Below are positions 16,929 through 24,335 of a stretch of 64,000 bases of DNA, in pieces; position 1 is the stretch's first letter; each line of letters opens with the position of its first letter. Source of the stretch: Streptomyces sp. B21-083 (GTDB lineage: Bacteria > Actinomycetota > Actinomycetes > Streptomycetales > Streptomycetaceae); NCBI RefSeq assembly GCF_036898825.1, contig NZ_JARUND010000001.1:2728001-2792000 (forward strand), written 5' to 3'. The notes under the pieces are model-generated. The model ran no database searches. It was given only the letters and a program-made list of their open reading frames with translations, and was not told the DNA's origin. A program made the translations under genes and the position numbers.

Positions 16929-17576
16929 CTACTTGCTGCGAGCGGTGGCCTTCTTGGCGGTGGTGGTGCGGGCCGCCGACTTGCGGGCCGGGGCCTTTGT
17001 CGCCGTCGCCTTCTTGGCCGCCGGGGCCTTCTTCGCGGCGGTCTTCTTCGCCGTGGCCGTGGTCTTCTTGGCCGCCGCGGTCTTCGCGGTGGTCTTCTTG
17101 GCCGTGGCCTTCGTCGCCGTCGCCGTGGTCTTCTTCGCCGGCGTCGCCTTCTTCGCGACGGTCTTCTTCGCGGCCGTCGCCCTCTTGGCGGTGGTGGCCT
17201 TCTTCGCCGCGGCCTTCTTGACCGTTGCGGCAGCACCGCCGCCGGTCAGGCTGCCCTTGGGCGCCTTCTTGACCGCGACCTCGCCGCCACGCGGGAGCTT
17301 CTTCGAGCCGCTCACCAGGTCCTTGAAGCCCTGGCCCGCACGGAAGCGGGGGACGGAGGTCTTCTTGACCCGAACCCGCTCACCCGTCTGCGGGTTGCGG
17401 GCGTAACGGGCCGGACGGTCGACCTTCTCGAACGAACCGAAGCCCGTGACCGAGACCCGGTCCCCGCTGACGGTCGCGCGGACGATGGCGTCCAGGACCG
17501 CGTCGACCGCCTCGGCGGCCTGCTGACGGCCACCGACCTTGTCCGCAATGGCTTCTACGAGCTGCGCCTTGTTCAC
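16929..17576 (-). CDS. hupS: HupS: HU-family nucleoid protein with histone H1-like lysine-rich tail
   Basis: A nucleoid-associated protein of 215 residues starting at the GTG at 17576 (NKAQLVEAIADKVGGRQQA). Residues 1-95 are a complete HU fold with the DNA-binding arm (GFGSFEKVDRPARYARNPQTG). From about residue 100 to the end there is a tail of KKA/KKTTA/AKKATP-type repeats, characteristic of the actinobacterial HupS/Hlp class and absent from HupA. In Streptomyces HupS is linked to sporulation and dormant nucleoid compaction. A 138-bp AT-rich upstream region (TATATA near 17640) is the probable promoter. The repetitive tail is prone to length variation. Confidence 0.95.
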   Translation of the reverse strand: MNKAQLVEAIADKVGGRQQAAEAVDAVLDAIVRATVSGDRVSVTGFGSFEKVDRPARYARNPQTGERVRVKKTSVPRFRAGQGFKDLVSGSKKLPRGGEVAVKKAPKGSLTGGGAAATVKKAAAKKATTAKRATAAKKTVAKKATPAKKTTATATKATAKKTTAKTAAAKKTTATAKKTAAKKAPAAKKATATKAPARKSAARTTTAKKATARSK

Positions 17577-17714
17577 GTCTTCCCCTTCGGAGACATTGCC
17601 AGAACGAAAGTGTTCAAGCTTTTTCGCACGTTAGGCAGATATATACCGCAAATCAAACACGAAACGGGCTAATCACCCTTGTGCCGCAACGAACTCGGAC
17701 TGTCATGGAGTTCC
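17577..17714 (-). promoter_or_regulatory. AT-rich upstream region of hupS
   Basis: A short AT-rich island with a TATATA tract and A/T runs, in contrast to the GC-rich surroundings, directly upstream of hupS. The sigma factor cannot be assigned from sequence alone. Confidence 0.4.
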
Positions 17715-17945
17715 TCAGCTGTCCTCGTCGGGGAATCGACCCTCGTCGAGGTCCGCCGTGAAGCGTTCCAGCCGCCTTGTCGCGTCGGCGAGATCGTGCT
17801 TGGCCGCGGCCGTAATGACCAGCAGCTTCCGGGTCAGCGCCATCCGTACGCCCTCCGGGACTTGCAGTGCGCGCACTGTTGTGTGCGCTTCCTTGAGTTG
17901 GGCCGCGACCGCCGTGTAGAGCTCGAGTTGGCCGTCGTGTTCCAT
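17715..17945 (-). CDS. Small conserved hypothetical protein
   Basis: A 76-residue protein from the ATG at 17945 (MEHDGQLELYTAVAAQLKEAH). It is mostly helical with heptad-like spacing (LKEAHTTVRAL, LVITAAAKHDLADATRRLERF) and an acidic C-terminus (DEGRFPDEDS). No signal peptide or known motif. It sits between hupS and leuD on the same strand. A GTG/ATG further upstream (to 18005) gives an N-terminal extension that I do not favour. Function unknown. Confidence 0.7.
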   Translation of the reverse strand: MEHDGQLELYTAVAAQLKEAHTTVRALQVPEGVRMALTRKLLVITAAAKHDLADATRRLERFTADLDEGRFPDEDS

Positions 17946-18130
17946 GCACAGATTGTGCCATCTGGGGCGAGTTGTCGCCTGCCCAGGGGGCAACTGCTGC
18001 CTCAAACGGCCTTCCGCGACCAGTCGGGAGTTGCGGTGTCAAGACCCGGGTACCCCATCAACACCCTTTCTAACATGGGAAGTTGGGAGGCGCCGGTGCG
18101 GTGTGGGAGAGGGGCCGGAGGCAGAAACAG

Positions 18131-18163
18131 CTGTACCCCCAATCGTGGTGATCGGGGGTACAG
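18131..18163 (-). terminator. Terminator of the leuCD operon
   Basis: Perfect 10-bp stem CTGTACCCCC / GGGGGTACAG, 49 bp after the leuD stop on the minus strand. No long T-run. Confidence 0.65.
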
Positions 18164-18211
18164 ACGGGGTGTTGCAGTGGCCGAAACCCTACTTGCGAAG
18201 GGCCTGGTGCC

Positions 18212-18805
18212 TCAGACCTTGAGCGTCCACGGCTTGTGCGAGGGCCGCTTCGCCTCGTACGCCGAGATCTCGCCCTCGTTCTGCAGGGTGATGGAGATGT
18301 CGTCCAGCCCGTTCAGCAGCCGCCAACGGGCGTTCTCGTCGAGCTCGAAGGCAGCGGTGATGCCCTCGGCGCGCACCTCGCGGGCCTCCAGGTCGACCGT
18401 GATCTCGGCCTCGGGGTCGTTCTCCGTCAGCTGTTGGAGCGCGTCCACGATCTTCTGGTCCAGAACCACCGTGAGCAGGCCGTTCTTGAGCGAGTTGCCG
18501 CGGAAGATGTCGGCGAAGCGCGAGGAGATCACGGTCTTGAAGCCGTAGTTCTGCAGCGCCCAGACGGCGTGCTCGCGCGAGGAACCGGTGCCGAAGTCGG
18601 GGCCGGCGACCAGGACGCTGGCGCCCTTGCGCTCGGGGCGGTTGAGGACGAAGTTCTCGTCCTTGCGCCAGGCCTCGAACAGCCCGTCCTCGAACCCGTC
18701 CCGCGTGACCTTCTTGAGCCAGTGAGCAGGGATGATCTGGTCGGTGTCGACGTTGCTGCGACGCAGCGGGACGGCCCGGCCGGTGTGCGCGGTGAATGCT
18801 TCCAT
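18212..18805 (-). CDS. leuD: 3-isopropylmalate dehydratase small subunit
   Basis: LeuD forms the isopropylmalate isomerase with LeuC in leucine synthesis. It is 197 residues from the ATG at 18805, with the swivelling-domain motifs [15 protein letters not shown] and [17 protein letters not shown], and [18 protein letters not shown]. It begins 6 bp after the leuC stop, so the two subunits are co-transcribed. The terminator at 18131-18163 closes the operon. Confidence 0.96.
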   Translation of the reverse strand: MEAFTAHTGRAVPLRRSNVDTDQIIPAHWLKKVTRDGFEDGLFEAWRKDENFVLNRPERKGASVLVAGPDFGTGSSREHAVWALQNYGFKTVISSRFADIFRGNSLKNGLLTVVLDQKIVDALQQLTENDPEAEITVDLEAREVRAEGITAAFELDENARWRLLNGLDDISITLQNEGEISAYEAKRPSHKPWTLKV

Positions 18806-18811
18806 GGCTGA

Positions 18812-20242
18812 TCAGACTCCAGCGGGCGTACGGGTGTCGGCGTCGGACAGGTCGGCCGGGGAGGCCAGGTGGCCCAGTACGGCCGTCGCGGCCGCGACCT
18901 GCGGCGATACCAGGTGCGTACGGCCGCCCTTGCCCTGCCTGCCCTCGAAGTTGCGGTTGGAGGTGGACGCGGAGCGCTCACCGGGGGCCAGCTGGTCGGG
19001 GTTCATGCCCAGGCACATCGAGCAGCCCGCGTGCCGCCATTCGGCGCCGGCCTCCTTGAAGACCACGTCCAGGCCCTCGGAGACGGCCTGCAGACCGACC
19101 CGCACCGAACCGGGGACGACCAGCATCCGTACGCCGTCGGCGACTTTGCGGCCCCCGACGATCTCGGCGGCGGCGCGCAGGTCCTCGATACGGCCGTTGG
19201 TGCAGGAACCTACGAAGACGGTGTCCACCTTGATGGAGCGCAGCGACTGTCCAGCCTCCAACCCCATGTACTCCAGGGCCTTTTCGGCGGCGAGGCGCTC
19301 CGAAGCGTCTTCGTACGAGGCGGGGTCGGGGACGTCCGCCGAAAGCGGCGCGCCCTGACCGGGGTTGGTGCCCCAGGTGACGAACGGCGACAGCGCGGCG
19401 CCGTCGATGACGACCTCGGCGTCGAATTCGGCGTCCTCGTCGGTGCGCAGCGTCTTCCAGTACTCCACCGCCGCGTCCCAGTCCGCGTCGGCGGGCGCGT
19501 GCGGGCGGCCCTTGAGGTACTCGAAGGTGGTCTCGTCGGGGGCGATCATGCCCGCGCGGGCGCCGGCCTCGATCGACATGTTGCAGATGGTCATCCGGGC
19601 CTCCATCGAGAGCTTCTCGATGGCGGAGCCGCGGTACTCCAGGATGTAGCCCTGGCCGCCGCCCGTACCGATCTTCGCGATGATGGCGAGGATCAGGTCC
19701 TTGGCGGTGACACCGTCGGGCAGTTCGCCCTCGACCGTGATGGCCATGGTCCTGGGGCGGGCCAGCGGCAGCGTCTGGGTGGCCAGCACATGCTCGACCT
19801 GCGAGGTGCCGATGCCGAACGCCAGCGCGCCGAAGGCGCCGTGCGTGGAGGTGTGGGAGTCGCCGCAGACGACGGTGGTGCCCGGCTGGGTCAGCCCCAG
19901 CTGCGGTCCCACCACGTGGACGACACCCTGCTCGACGTCGCCCAGCGGGTGCAGCCGCACACCGAAGTCGGCGCAGTTCTTGCGCAGCGTCTCCAGCTGG
20001 ACCCGGGAGACCGGGTCGGCGATGGGCTTGTCGATGTCGAGGGTCGGGGTGTTGTGGTCCTCGGTCGCGATGGTGAGGTCGAGGCGTCGCACCTCACGGC
20101 CGTTCTGGCGCAGACCGTCGAAGGCCTGCGGGCTGGTCACCTCGTGCAGCAGGTGCAAGTCGATGAAGAGGAGGTCGGGCTCGCCCTCGGCGCGCCGGAC
20201 GACGTGGTCGTCCCAGACCTTCTCCGCGAGTGTCCTACCCAT
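18812..20242 (-). CDS. leuC: 3-isopropylmalate dehydratase large subunit
   Basis: The [4Fe-4S] aconitase-family subunit that isomerises 2- to 3-isopropylmalate. It is 476 residues from the ATG giving [15 protein letters not shown]. Cluster ligands lie in VGSCTNGRI and [36 protein letters not shown] is also typical (read in two parts). An in-frame ATG 13 codons upstream gives an Arg/Pro-rich extension not seen in the family, so the shorter start is used. Divergent from ndgR with 194 bp between, where a near-palindromic operator is seen. Confidence 0.96.
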   Translation of the reverse strand: MGRTLAEKVWDDHVVRRAEGEPDLLFIDLHLLHEVTSPQAFDGLRQNGREVRRLDLTIATEDHNTPTLDIDKPIADPVSRVQLETLRKNCADFGVRLHPLGDVEQGVVHVVGPQLGLTQPGTTVVCGDSHTSTHGAFGALAFGIGTSQVEHVLATQTLPLARPRTMAITVEGELPDGVTAKDLILAIIAKIGTGGGQGYILEYRGSAIEKLSMEARMTICNMSIEAGARAGMIAPDETTFEYLKGRPHAPADADWDAAVEYWKTLRTDEDAEFDAEVVIDGAALSPFVTWGTNPGQGAPLSADVPDPASYEDASERLAAEKALEYMGLEAGQSLRSIKVDTVFVGSCTNGRIEDLRAAAEIVGGRKVADGVRMLVVPGSVRVGLQAVSEGLDVVFKEAGAEWRHAGCSMCLGMNPDQLAPGERSASTSNRNFEGRQGKGGRTHLVSPQVAAATAVLGHLASPADLSDADTRTPAGV

Positions 20243-20403
20243 CGCTTTCCCTCCAGCCGGCCGGTGCGGGCGCCGGCCCATCTAGATAGAGATCTTGTGG
20301 AGGCGACCGCCCGTACCCCTTGTCCGGGCATCCGCCGCCGGGCCCGTTGGTCGGCGGGCCGCTGTGTCTTCCAGAGTGGCGCGTTCCACCGGAAAATGAA
20401 CTT

Positions 20404-20424
20404 GCGTTTCACAGAGTGAGACGC
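20404..20424. promoter_or_regulatory. Probable NdgR (IclR) operator between leuC and ndgR
   Basis: The inverted repeat GCGTTTCAC-AGA-GTGAGACGC (one mismatch in 9-bp arms) lies 13 bp before the ndgR start, in the leuC-ndgR divergent region. A further CGTTTCA follows at 20431-20437. NdgR-type regulators are known to bind the leuC promoter in Streptomyces; assignment of this exact site is inference. Confidence 0.6.
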
Positions 20425-20436
20425 GAGTATCGTTTC

Positions 20437-21153
20437 ATGGACAACAGTAGCGGCGTCGGCGTTCTGGACAAGGCAGCCCTTGTCCTGAGCGCTCTGGAGT
20501 CCGGTCCGGCCACCCTCGCGGGTCTGGTCGCGGCGACCGGACTGGCACGACCCACGGCACATCGTCTCGCCGTGGCCCTGGAACACCACCGACTGGTGGC
20601 ACGCGACATGCAGGGCCGTTTCATTCTCGGCCCCCGCCTGGCGGAACTGGCCGCGGCTGCCGGTGAGGACCGCCTCCTGGCGACCGCCGGCCCGGTGCTC
20701 ACCCATGTACGCGATCTGACGGGCGAGAGCGCGCAGCTCTACCGCCGCCAGGGCGACATGCGTATCTGTGTCGCGGCGGCCGAGCGCCTCTCGGGCCTCA
20801 GGGACACGGTCCCGGTCGGCTCGACGCTCACGATGAAGGCGGGCTCGTCGGCCCAGATCCTGATGGCGTGGGAGGAGCCGGAGCGTCTGCACCGCGGTCT
20901 CCAGGGCGCCCGTTTCACGGCGACAGCGCTGTCGGGCGTACGACGCCGGGGCTGGGCCCAGTCGATCGGCGAGCGTGAACCGGGCGTCGCCTCGGTCTCC
21001 GCGCCGGTCCGGGGCCCGTCGAACCGGGTGGTGGCCGCCGTCTCGGTCTCCGGACCCATCGAGCGCCTGACCCGTCACCCCGGCCGGATGCACGCCCAGG
21101 CGGTCATCGACGCGGCCGGCCGCCTCTCGGAGGCCCTGCGCCGCACGGGCTGA
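20437..21153 (+). CDS. ndgR: IclR-family regulator NdgR (amino acid metabolism)
   Basis: A 238-residue DNA-binding regulator starting at the ATG at 20437 (MDNSSGVGVLDKAALVLSAL), the length and N-terminus of Streptomyces NdgR. It has a winged HTH at residues 10-70 (LAGLVAATGLARPTAHRLAVAL) and an IclR effector domain (GSTLTMKAGSSAQILMAW). NdgR controls leucine and other amino acid genes and antibiotic production in S. coelicolor. Its position divergent to leuCD supports orthology. An upstream open extension to 20320 crosses the operator and was rejected. Confidence 0.92.
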   Translation: MDNSSGVGVLDKAALVLSALESGPATLAGLVAATGLARPTAHRLAVALEHHRLVARDMQGRFILGPRLAELAAAAGEDRLLATAGPVLTHVRDLTGESAQLYRRQGDMRICVAAAERLSGLRDTVPVGSTLTMKAGSSAQILMAWEEPERLHRGLQGARFTATALSGVRRRGWAQSIGEREPGVASVSAPVRGPSNRVVAAVSVSGPIERLTRHPGRMHAQAVIDAAGRLSEALRRTG

Positions 21154-21254
21154 CCTGAAAGACGTACGCCCTCGGGAATCCGGCAGGCCTCAACGCCGCG
21201 GCAGGCCGCTTCCCCGAGGGCACTTCCATGTCAGGGGCTCCTCCGGCAGGACCC

Positions 21255-21755
21255 CTACCGCGCCGACCTGTGCCGGAACCGCGCCTCGGCGGAGCGACCC
21301 CGCTTCTCCACGGGTAGCACTCCGTGCGCCGCCGCCAGCCCGAACGCCGGCATGTCCGCGTAGATCGACTCGTACGACCCCTCGGGCACGACATAGGTCT
21401 CGTGCCACAGTCCCACGTGCTGCCGCACCTTCCCCTCCCGCTCCTTGCGGTTGAGGGCGCCCCACGCCTTGTGGTGGAACATGTCGGGCGCCGCGGCGTA
21501 CGCGTACAGCTTCTCCTTGGACTCCCAGTACTGGACGACGTAGTACGTCCGTGGCGACGCCGTCAGCAGCACGTGCTTGAGCAGCCCGCGCGCGGGATCC
21601 TTCGCCAGCTCCCGCAGCATCCGCGGCATGGCCGTGAGCACCGGGAACCAGTGGTGCACGGCCCAGAAGTGGTTGATGCGCATCCCGATGAGCAGAACGA
21701 CGACATCTCCTTCGGCGGCCGCTGTCGTACGCCCGGCGTTGGGTTTCGCGAACAT
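21255..21755 (-). CDS. DUF4188 family protein (monooxygenase-like)
   Basis: A 166-residue protein starting MFAKPNAGRTTAAAEGDVVV. Family features are the segments IGMRINHFWAVHHWFPV, YYVVQYWESKEKLYAYA and HHKAWGALNR, and the C-terminal W-HETYVVPEGSYESIYADMP region. It resembles phenylacetaldoxime-dehydratase/heme-monooxygenase-like ferredoxin folds. Function is not established. It is divergent from a MerR gene 98 bp away, which is probably its regulator. Confidence 0.85.
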   Translation of the reverse strand: MFAKPNAGRTTAAAEGDVVVLLIGMRINHFWAVHHWFPVLTAMPRMLRELAKDPARGLLKHVLLTASPRTYYVVQYWESKEKLYAYAAAPDMFHHKAWGALNRKEREGKVRQHVGLWHETYVVPEGSYESIYADMPAFGLAAAHGVLPVEKRGRSAEARFRHRSAR

Positions 21756-21787
21756 GACGCCTCCCCGTGGAACGGCGAATCCCCATT

Positions 21788-21804
21788 GGGTAGCGGCGCT
21801 ATCC
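21788..21804. promoter_or_regulatory. Dyad in the DUF4188/MerR intergenic region
   Basis: GGGTAGC-GGC-GCTATCC (6 of 7 arm positions pair) lies between the divergent genes. MerR regulators bind such dyads within elongated promoter spacers. The promoter hexamers themselves are not clear. Confidence 0.4.
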
Positions 21805-21853
21805 GACCACCGCGTGCTTGGATCGTGCCGTTGTCCGAGGAAAGGCGCAAGGC

Positions 21854-22495
21854 ATGCGGCTGGCGGAGCTGAGCGAGCGCAGCGGTGTGGCCACCGCGAC
21901 CATCAAGTACTACCTGCGCGAAGGCCTGTTGGCGCCCGGTCGGCAGCTCAACACGACGACCGCGGAGTACGACGAAAATCATCTGCGCCGGCTGCGACTG
22001 GTGCGCGCGATGATCCAGGTGGGCCGCATCCCGGTGGCCACCGCCCGTGAGGTGCTCGGCCACGTCGACGACGACTCCCTGGGCCGTACGATCCGCCTGG
22101 GCGCGGCCCTGTGGGCGTTGCCGCAGGGCGCCGAGCCGGACGAGGAGGACCCCGCCGTGGTCGCCGCCCGCCGGGAGGTGGACCGGCTGCTGGCGAGCCT
22201 CGGCTGGGAGACCGCGCGCCAGCTGAGCCCCCTCTCCCCCGTGCACCGCTCACTGGTGGTGGCGGTGGCCGCGCTGATCCGGCTGGGGTATTCCTGGGAC
22301 GCCGAACTGATGGCGCCGTACGCGGAGTTGATGCACCAGGTGGCGAGACGGGACCTGGACTATCTGGAGACGCACGCGTCGGACGCGGAGCGGGTCGAGA
22401 CGGCGGTCGCGGCGACCGTGCTCTTCGAACCGGTGCTCACGGCACTGCACCGGCTGGCGCAGGAGGAGGAGTCGGCGCGGCGGTACGGGTTGTAG
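21854..22495 (+). CDS. MerR-family transcriptional regulator
   Basis: A 213-residue regulator starting at the ATG at 21854 (MRLAELSERSGVATATIKYYLREGLL), a textbook MerR HTH with the wing at TAEYDENHLRRL. The C-terminal effector domain is all-helical with no metal-binding cysteines (ARREVDRLLASLGW, LIRLGYSWDAELMAPYAELM), suggesting an organic ligand or multidrug type. Divergent to the DUF4188 gene. A longer open frame from 21818 adds 12 residues without support. Confidence 0.88.
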   Translation: MRLAELSERSGVATATIKYYLREGLLAPGRQLNTTTAEYDENHLRRLRLVRAMIQVGRIPVATAREVLGHVDDDSLGRTIRLGAALWALPQGAEPDEEDPAVVAARREVDRLLASLGWETARQLSPLSPVHRSLVVAVAALIRLGYSWDAELMAPYAELMHQVARRDLDYLETHASDAERVETAVAATVLFEPVLTALHRLAQEEESARRYGL

Positions 22496-22553
22496 GGCAC
22501 GGCCGACCGGGCACCTGGCCGGACGTGACCTGACGTGGCCGTATATGCGAAAT

Positions 22554-22577
22554 GGCCCCCCGCCGAAGCGGAGGGCC
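22554..22577 (-). terminator. Terminator of the tRNA cluster
   Basis: Stem GCGGAGGGCC / GGCCCCCCGC (one mismatch) with loop CGAA on the plus strand (TTCG read on the minus strand), 15 bp beyond the last tRNA-Glu, followed on the minus strand by ATTT. Confidence 0.75.
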
Positions 22578-22591
22578 ACCTTGCACTGACG

Positions 22592-22664
22592 TACCCCCGA
22601 CCGGATTCGAACCGGCGCTACTGCCGTGAGAGGGCAGCGTGCTAGGCCGCTACACAACGGGGGC
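22592..22664 (-). tRNA. tRNA-Glu (CTC), copy 1
   Basis: 73 nt, cloverleaf complete: acceptor GCCCCCG / CGGGGGT, anticodon loop CCCTCTCAC with CTC, T-arm GGTTCGAATCC. No CCA encoded. Identical in sequence to the two other copies here. Confidence 0.97.
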
Positions 22665-22708
22665 GAGGATCTTGCACGCGGTCGAAACCACACCGGCGCA
22701 GATCCGAG

Positions 22709-22780
22709 CTGGTCTACCTGGACTCGAACCAAGAATGACGGTACCAGAAACCGTAGTGTTGCCAATTACACCATAGACCA
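22709..22780 (-). tRNA. tRNA-Gln (CTG), copy 1
   Basis: 72 nt, acceptor TGGTCTA / TAGACCA, anticodon stem ACGGT / ACCGT around TTCTGGT (anticodon CTG), T-arm TGGTTCGAGTCCA. It differs from copy 2 in the acceptor and anticodon-flanking bases. Confidence 0.96.
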
Positions 22781-22800
22781 AGGTGATTCAAGGTAAAGCG

Positions 22801-22873
22801 TACCCCCGACCGGATTCGAACCGGCGCTACTGCCGTGAGAGGGCAGCGTGCTAGGCCGCTACACAACGGGGGC
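22801..22873 (-). tRNA. tRNA-Glu (CTC), copy 2
   Basis: 73 nt, same sequence as 22592-22664, anticodon CTC. Confidence 0.97.
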
Positions 22874-22935
22874 CCTAGCGATCCTGCGTGAGAGTCAGAG
22901 GGTGCGACCCGAACTGACCCTCCGGGAAGGATCTG

Positions 22936-23008
22936 TACCCCCGACCGGATTCGAACCGGCGCTACTGCCGTGAGAGGGCAGCGTGCTAGGCCGCTACACA
23001 ACGGGGGC
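22936..23008 (-). tRNA. tRNA-Glu (CTC), copy 3
   Basis: 73 nt, same sequence as the other two Glu copies, anticodon CTC. Confidence 0.97.
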
Positions 23009-23056
23009 TTGTGTGGAGCTGGTCTCCACGAGTGCAGATTTGAAGCAATCTGCGAG

Positions 23057-23128
23057 CTGGCCTACCTGGACTCGAACCAAGACTAACGGAACCAGAAACC
23101 GTCGTGCTGCCAATTACACCATAGGCCA
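23057..23128 (-). tRNA. tRNA-Gln (CTG), copy 2
   Basis: 72 nt, acceptor TGGCCTA / TAGGCCA, anticodon CTG in TTCTGGT. First tRNA of the cluster in the direction of transcription (Gln-Glu-Glu-Gln-Glu). Confidence 0.96.
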
Positions 23129-23219
23129 CTGGAACGCGAGCCCCTGCGGAGCTTCTGTTCTAGCTTGCGCCTCCGGTTCCCGGCCTTTCGGCCCGCTCTC
23201 CGGCGGCGCAGGAAGAACA

Positions 23220-23951
23220 TTACCCGAAGGTGGACGGCGCTCCAAAACGGGTATCGGCGCCGAGGATCGCGGGCAGTTCGGCGAGGGAGGCGATCCGGTG
23301 CGGGCCCTCGGTTGCCTGCTCGACGACGGCGAGGCCGCCGCGGTCGATCCACACCGACAGCATTCCGGCGTCGACCGCGCCCCGCCCGTCGATCTCCGGA
23401 TGATCACCGACGTACGCCACCTGCTCCGGAGGCAGGCCCAGGGCGTCGCAGGCGGCGTGGAAGGCCTGGGCGTCCGGCTTGTGGACGCCCAGCTCGGCCG
23501 CGCACAGGACGGTCTCGAAGCGGTCTCGTACGCCGAGGACACGCAGCTTGCGGTCCTGCACGAGGAGGCTGGAGTTGGAGAGCACCCCGTGCCGGTGGCT
23601 GACGGCGAGGAGGTCGAGGACGGGCAGCACGTCCGGGAAGAGCGCCCAGGCTGCCTCGTAGTGCCCGACGTAGCGGTCGAACCAGGCGTCGGCCTCGGCG
23701 TCGGTCAGCGCCTCGTCCAGGAACATCCGCACCCGATCCCGGCGCTGCCCCAGGAAGTCGGTCTCCCCCGCCGCGAACCGCGCCCACTGCCGGTCGGTTG
23801 CCTCCTGCCAGCGCGCGAGGGCCTCCTCGACGGTCGCGTACCCGTCGCGCAGGCCCTCGACTGCGAGCTGCTCCCGCATGCCGGCGCGGTTCGCCGTGGT
23901 GTAGTCGAAGAGGGTGTCGTCGATGTCCCAGACCACAGCCCGAATACTCAT
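23220..23951 (-). CDS. HAD-family hydrolase (phosphatase)
   Basis: A 243-residue haloacid-dehalogenase-like hydrolase from the ATG at 23951. Motif I is DIDDT with nucleophile Asp9 and Asp11; motif II is VLSNSS; motif III Lys lies in GVHKPD; motif IV is YVGDHPEID. The helical C1 cap sits between motifs I and II (FAAGETDFLGQRRDRV). The substrate cannot be told from sequence. It lies upstream of the tRNA cluster on the same strand and is divergent from the small RelE-like gene 36 bp away. Confidence 0.88.
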   Translation of the reverse strand: MSIRAVVWDIDDTLFDYTTANRAGMREQLAVEGLRDGYATVEEALARWQEATDRQWARFAAGETDFLGQRRDRVRMFLDEALTDAEADAWFDRYVGHYEAAWALFPDVLPVLDLLAVSHRHGVLSNSSLLVQDRKLRVLGVRDRFETVLCAAELGVHKPDAQAFHAACDALGLPPEQVAYVGDHPEIDGRGAVDAGMLSVWIDRGGLAVVEQATEGPHRIASLAELPAILGADTRFGAPSTFG

Positions 23952-23987
23952 GTCCCCGACGGTATCGCGGGCTGCCACACTGAAGAC

Positions 23988-24272
23988 ATGAGCGAGTATC
24001 GCGTCCAGTTCACTGTCGAGGCCCGTGCGGCCTACGACGGCCTGCCCGGCGAGCGTCAAACCCAGCTGGACAGGGCGGTGCGGATACTGGCGCGTGACCC
24101 CTTCCGCAAGGCCGCGACAGCGCAACTCGGCCCCGACGAACATCTGCGGAAGGCATACGTGGCCCCCGGCATGATGCTGGAGTACATGGTGGCGGGGGCC
24201 GTCATGGTCATCGTCGTACTGGAGATCTTCGACGAGTTCACGTACCTGATCGACGAGATCGACGCGGTGTGA
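23988..24272 (+). CDS. RelE/ParE-fold small protein (orphan toxin-like)
   Basis: A 94-residue protein from the ATG at 23988 (MSEYRVQFTVEARAAYDGLPGERQTQL). The opening beta strand and two helices (ARAAYDGLPGERQTQLDRAVRILARDPF), then a C-terminal sheet (MMLEYMVAGAVMVIVVLEIFDEF), fit the RelE/ParE superfamily. No antitoxin gene is adjacent: the neighbours are a HAD gene and gltX. The usual catalytic basic residues are sparse, so toxicity is doubtful. A longer open frame from 22983 runs antisense through a tRNA and the HAD gene and is spurious. Confidence 0.7.
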   Translation: MSEYRVQFTVEARAAYDGLPGERQTQLDRAVRILARDPFRKAATAQLGPDEHLRKAYVAPGMMLEYMVAGAVMVIVVLEIFDEFTYLIDEIDAV

Positions 24273-24276
24273 ACCG

Positions 24277-24327
24277 CACGTGTGAGGGGCGGCACCCGGG
24301 ACCATCGGGTGCCGCCCCTCACACGTG
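24277..24327. terminator. Strong bidirectional terminator between RelE-like gene and gltX
   Basis: Perfect 22-bp inverted repeat (left arm 24277-24298 starting CACGTGTGAGGGG, right arm 24306-24327) with a 7-base loop, between the convergent genes ending at 24272 and 24336. Confidence 0.85.
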
Positions 24328-24335
24328 TTCCGGTG

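Noticed and set aside
14879..17236. A 785-codon minus-strand frame including plsC
   Set aside because: The upstream part is Arg/Pro shadow of hupS and antisense to fbiD; plsC begins at the GTG at 15763 with a ribosome binding site.
16929..17236. The repetitive KKA region of hupS as a tandem DNA repeat or CRISPR-like array
   Set aside because: The repeats are explained by the Lys/Ala/Thr-rich HupS tail. No CRISPR array was seen anywhere in the window.
22983..23987. A long plus-strand frame in front of the RelE-like gene
   Set aside because: It crosses a tRNA gene and the HAD gene in antisense, so only the part from 23988 is credible.
23988..24272. A full toxin-antitoxin system
   Set aside because: Only a RelE-like protein is present; neither neighbour resembles an antitoxin.
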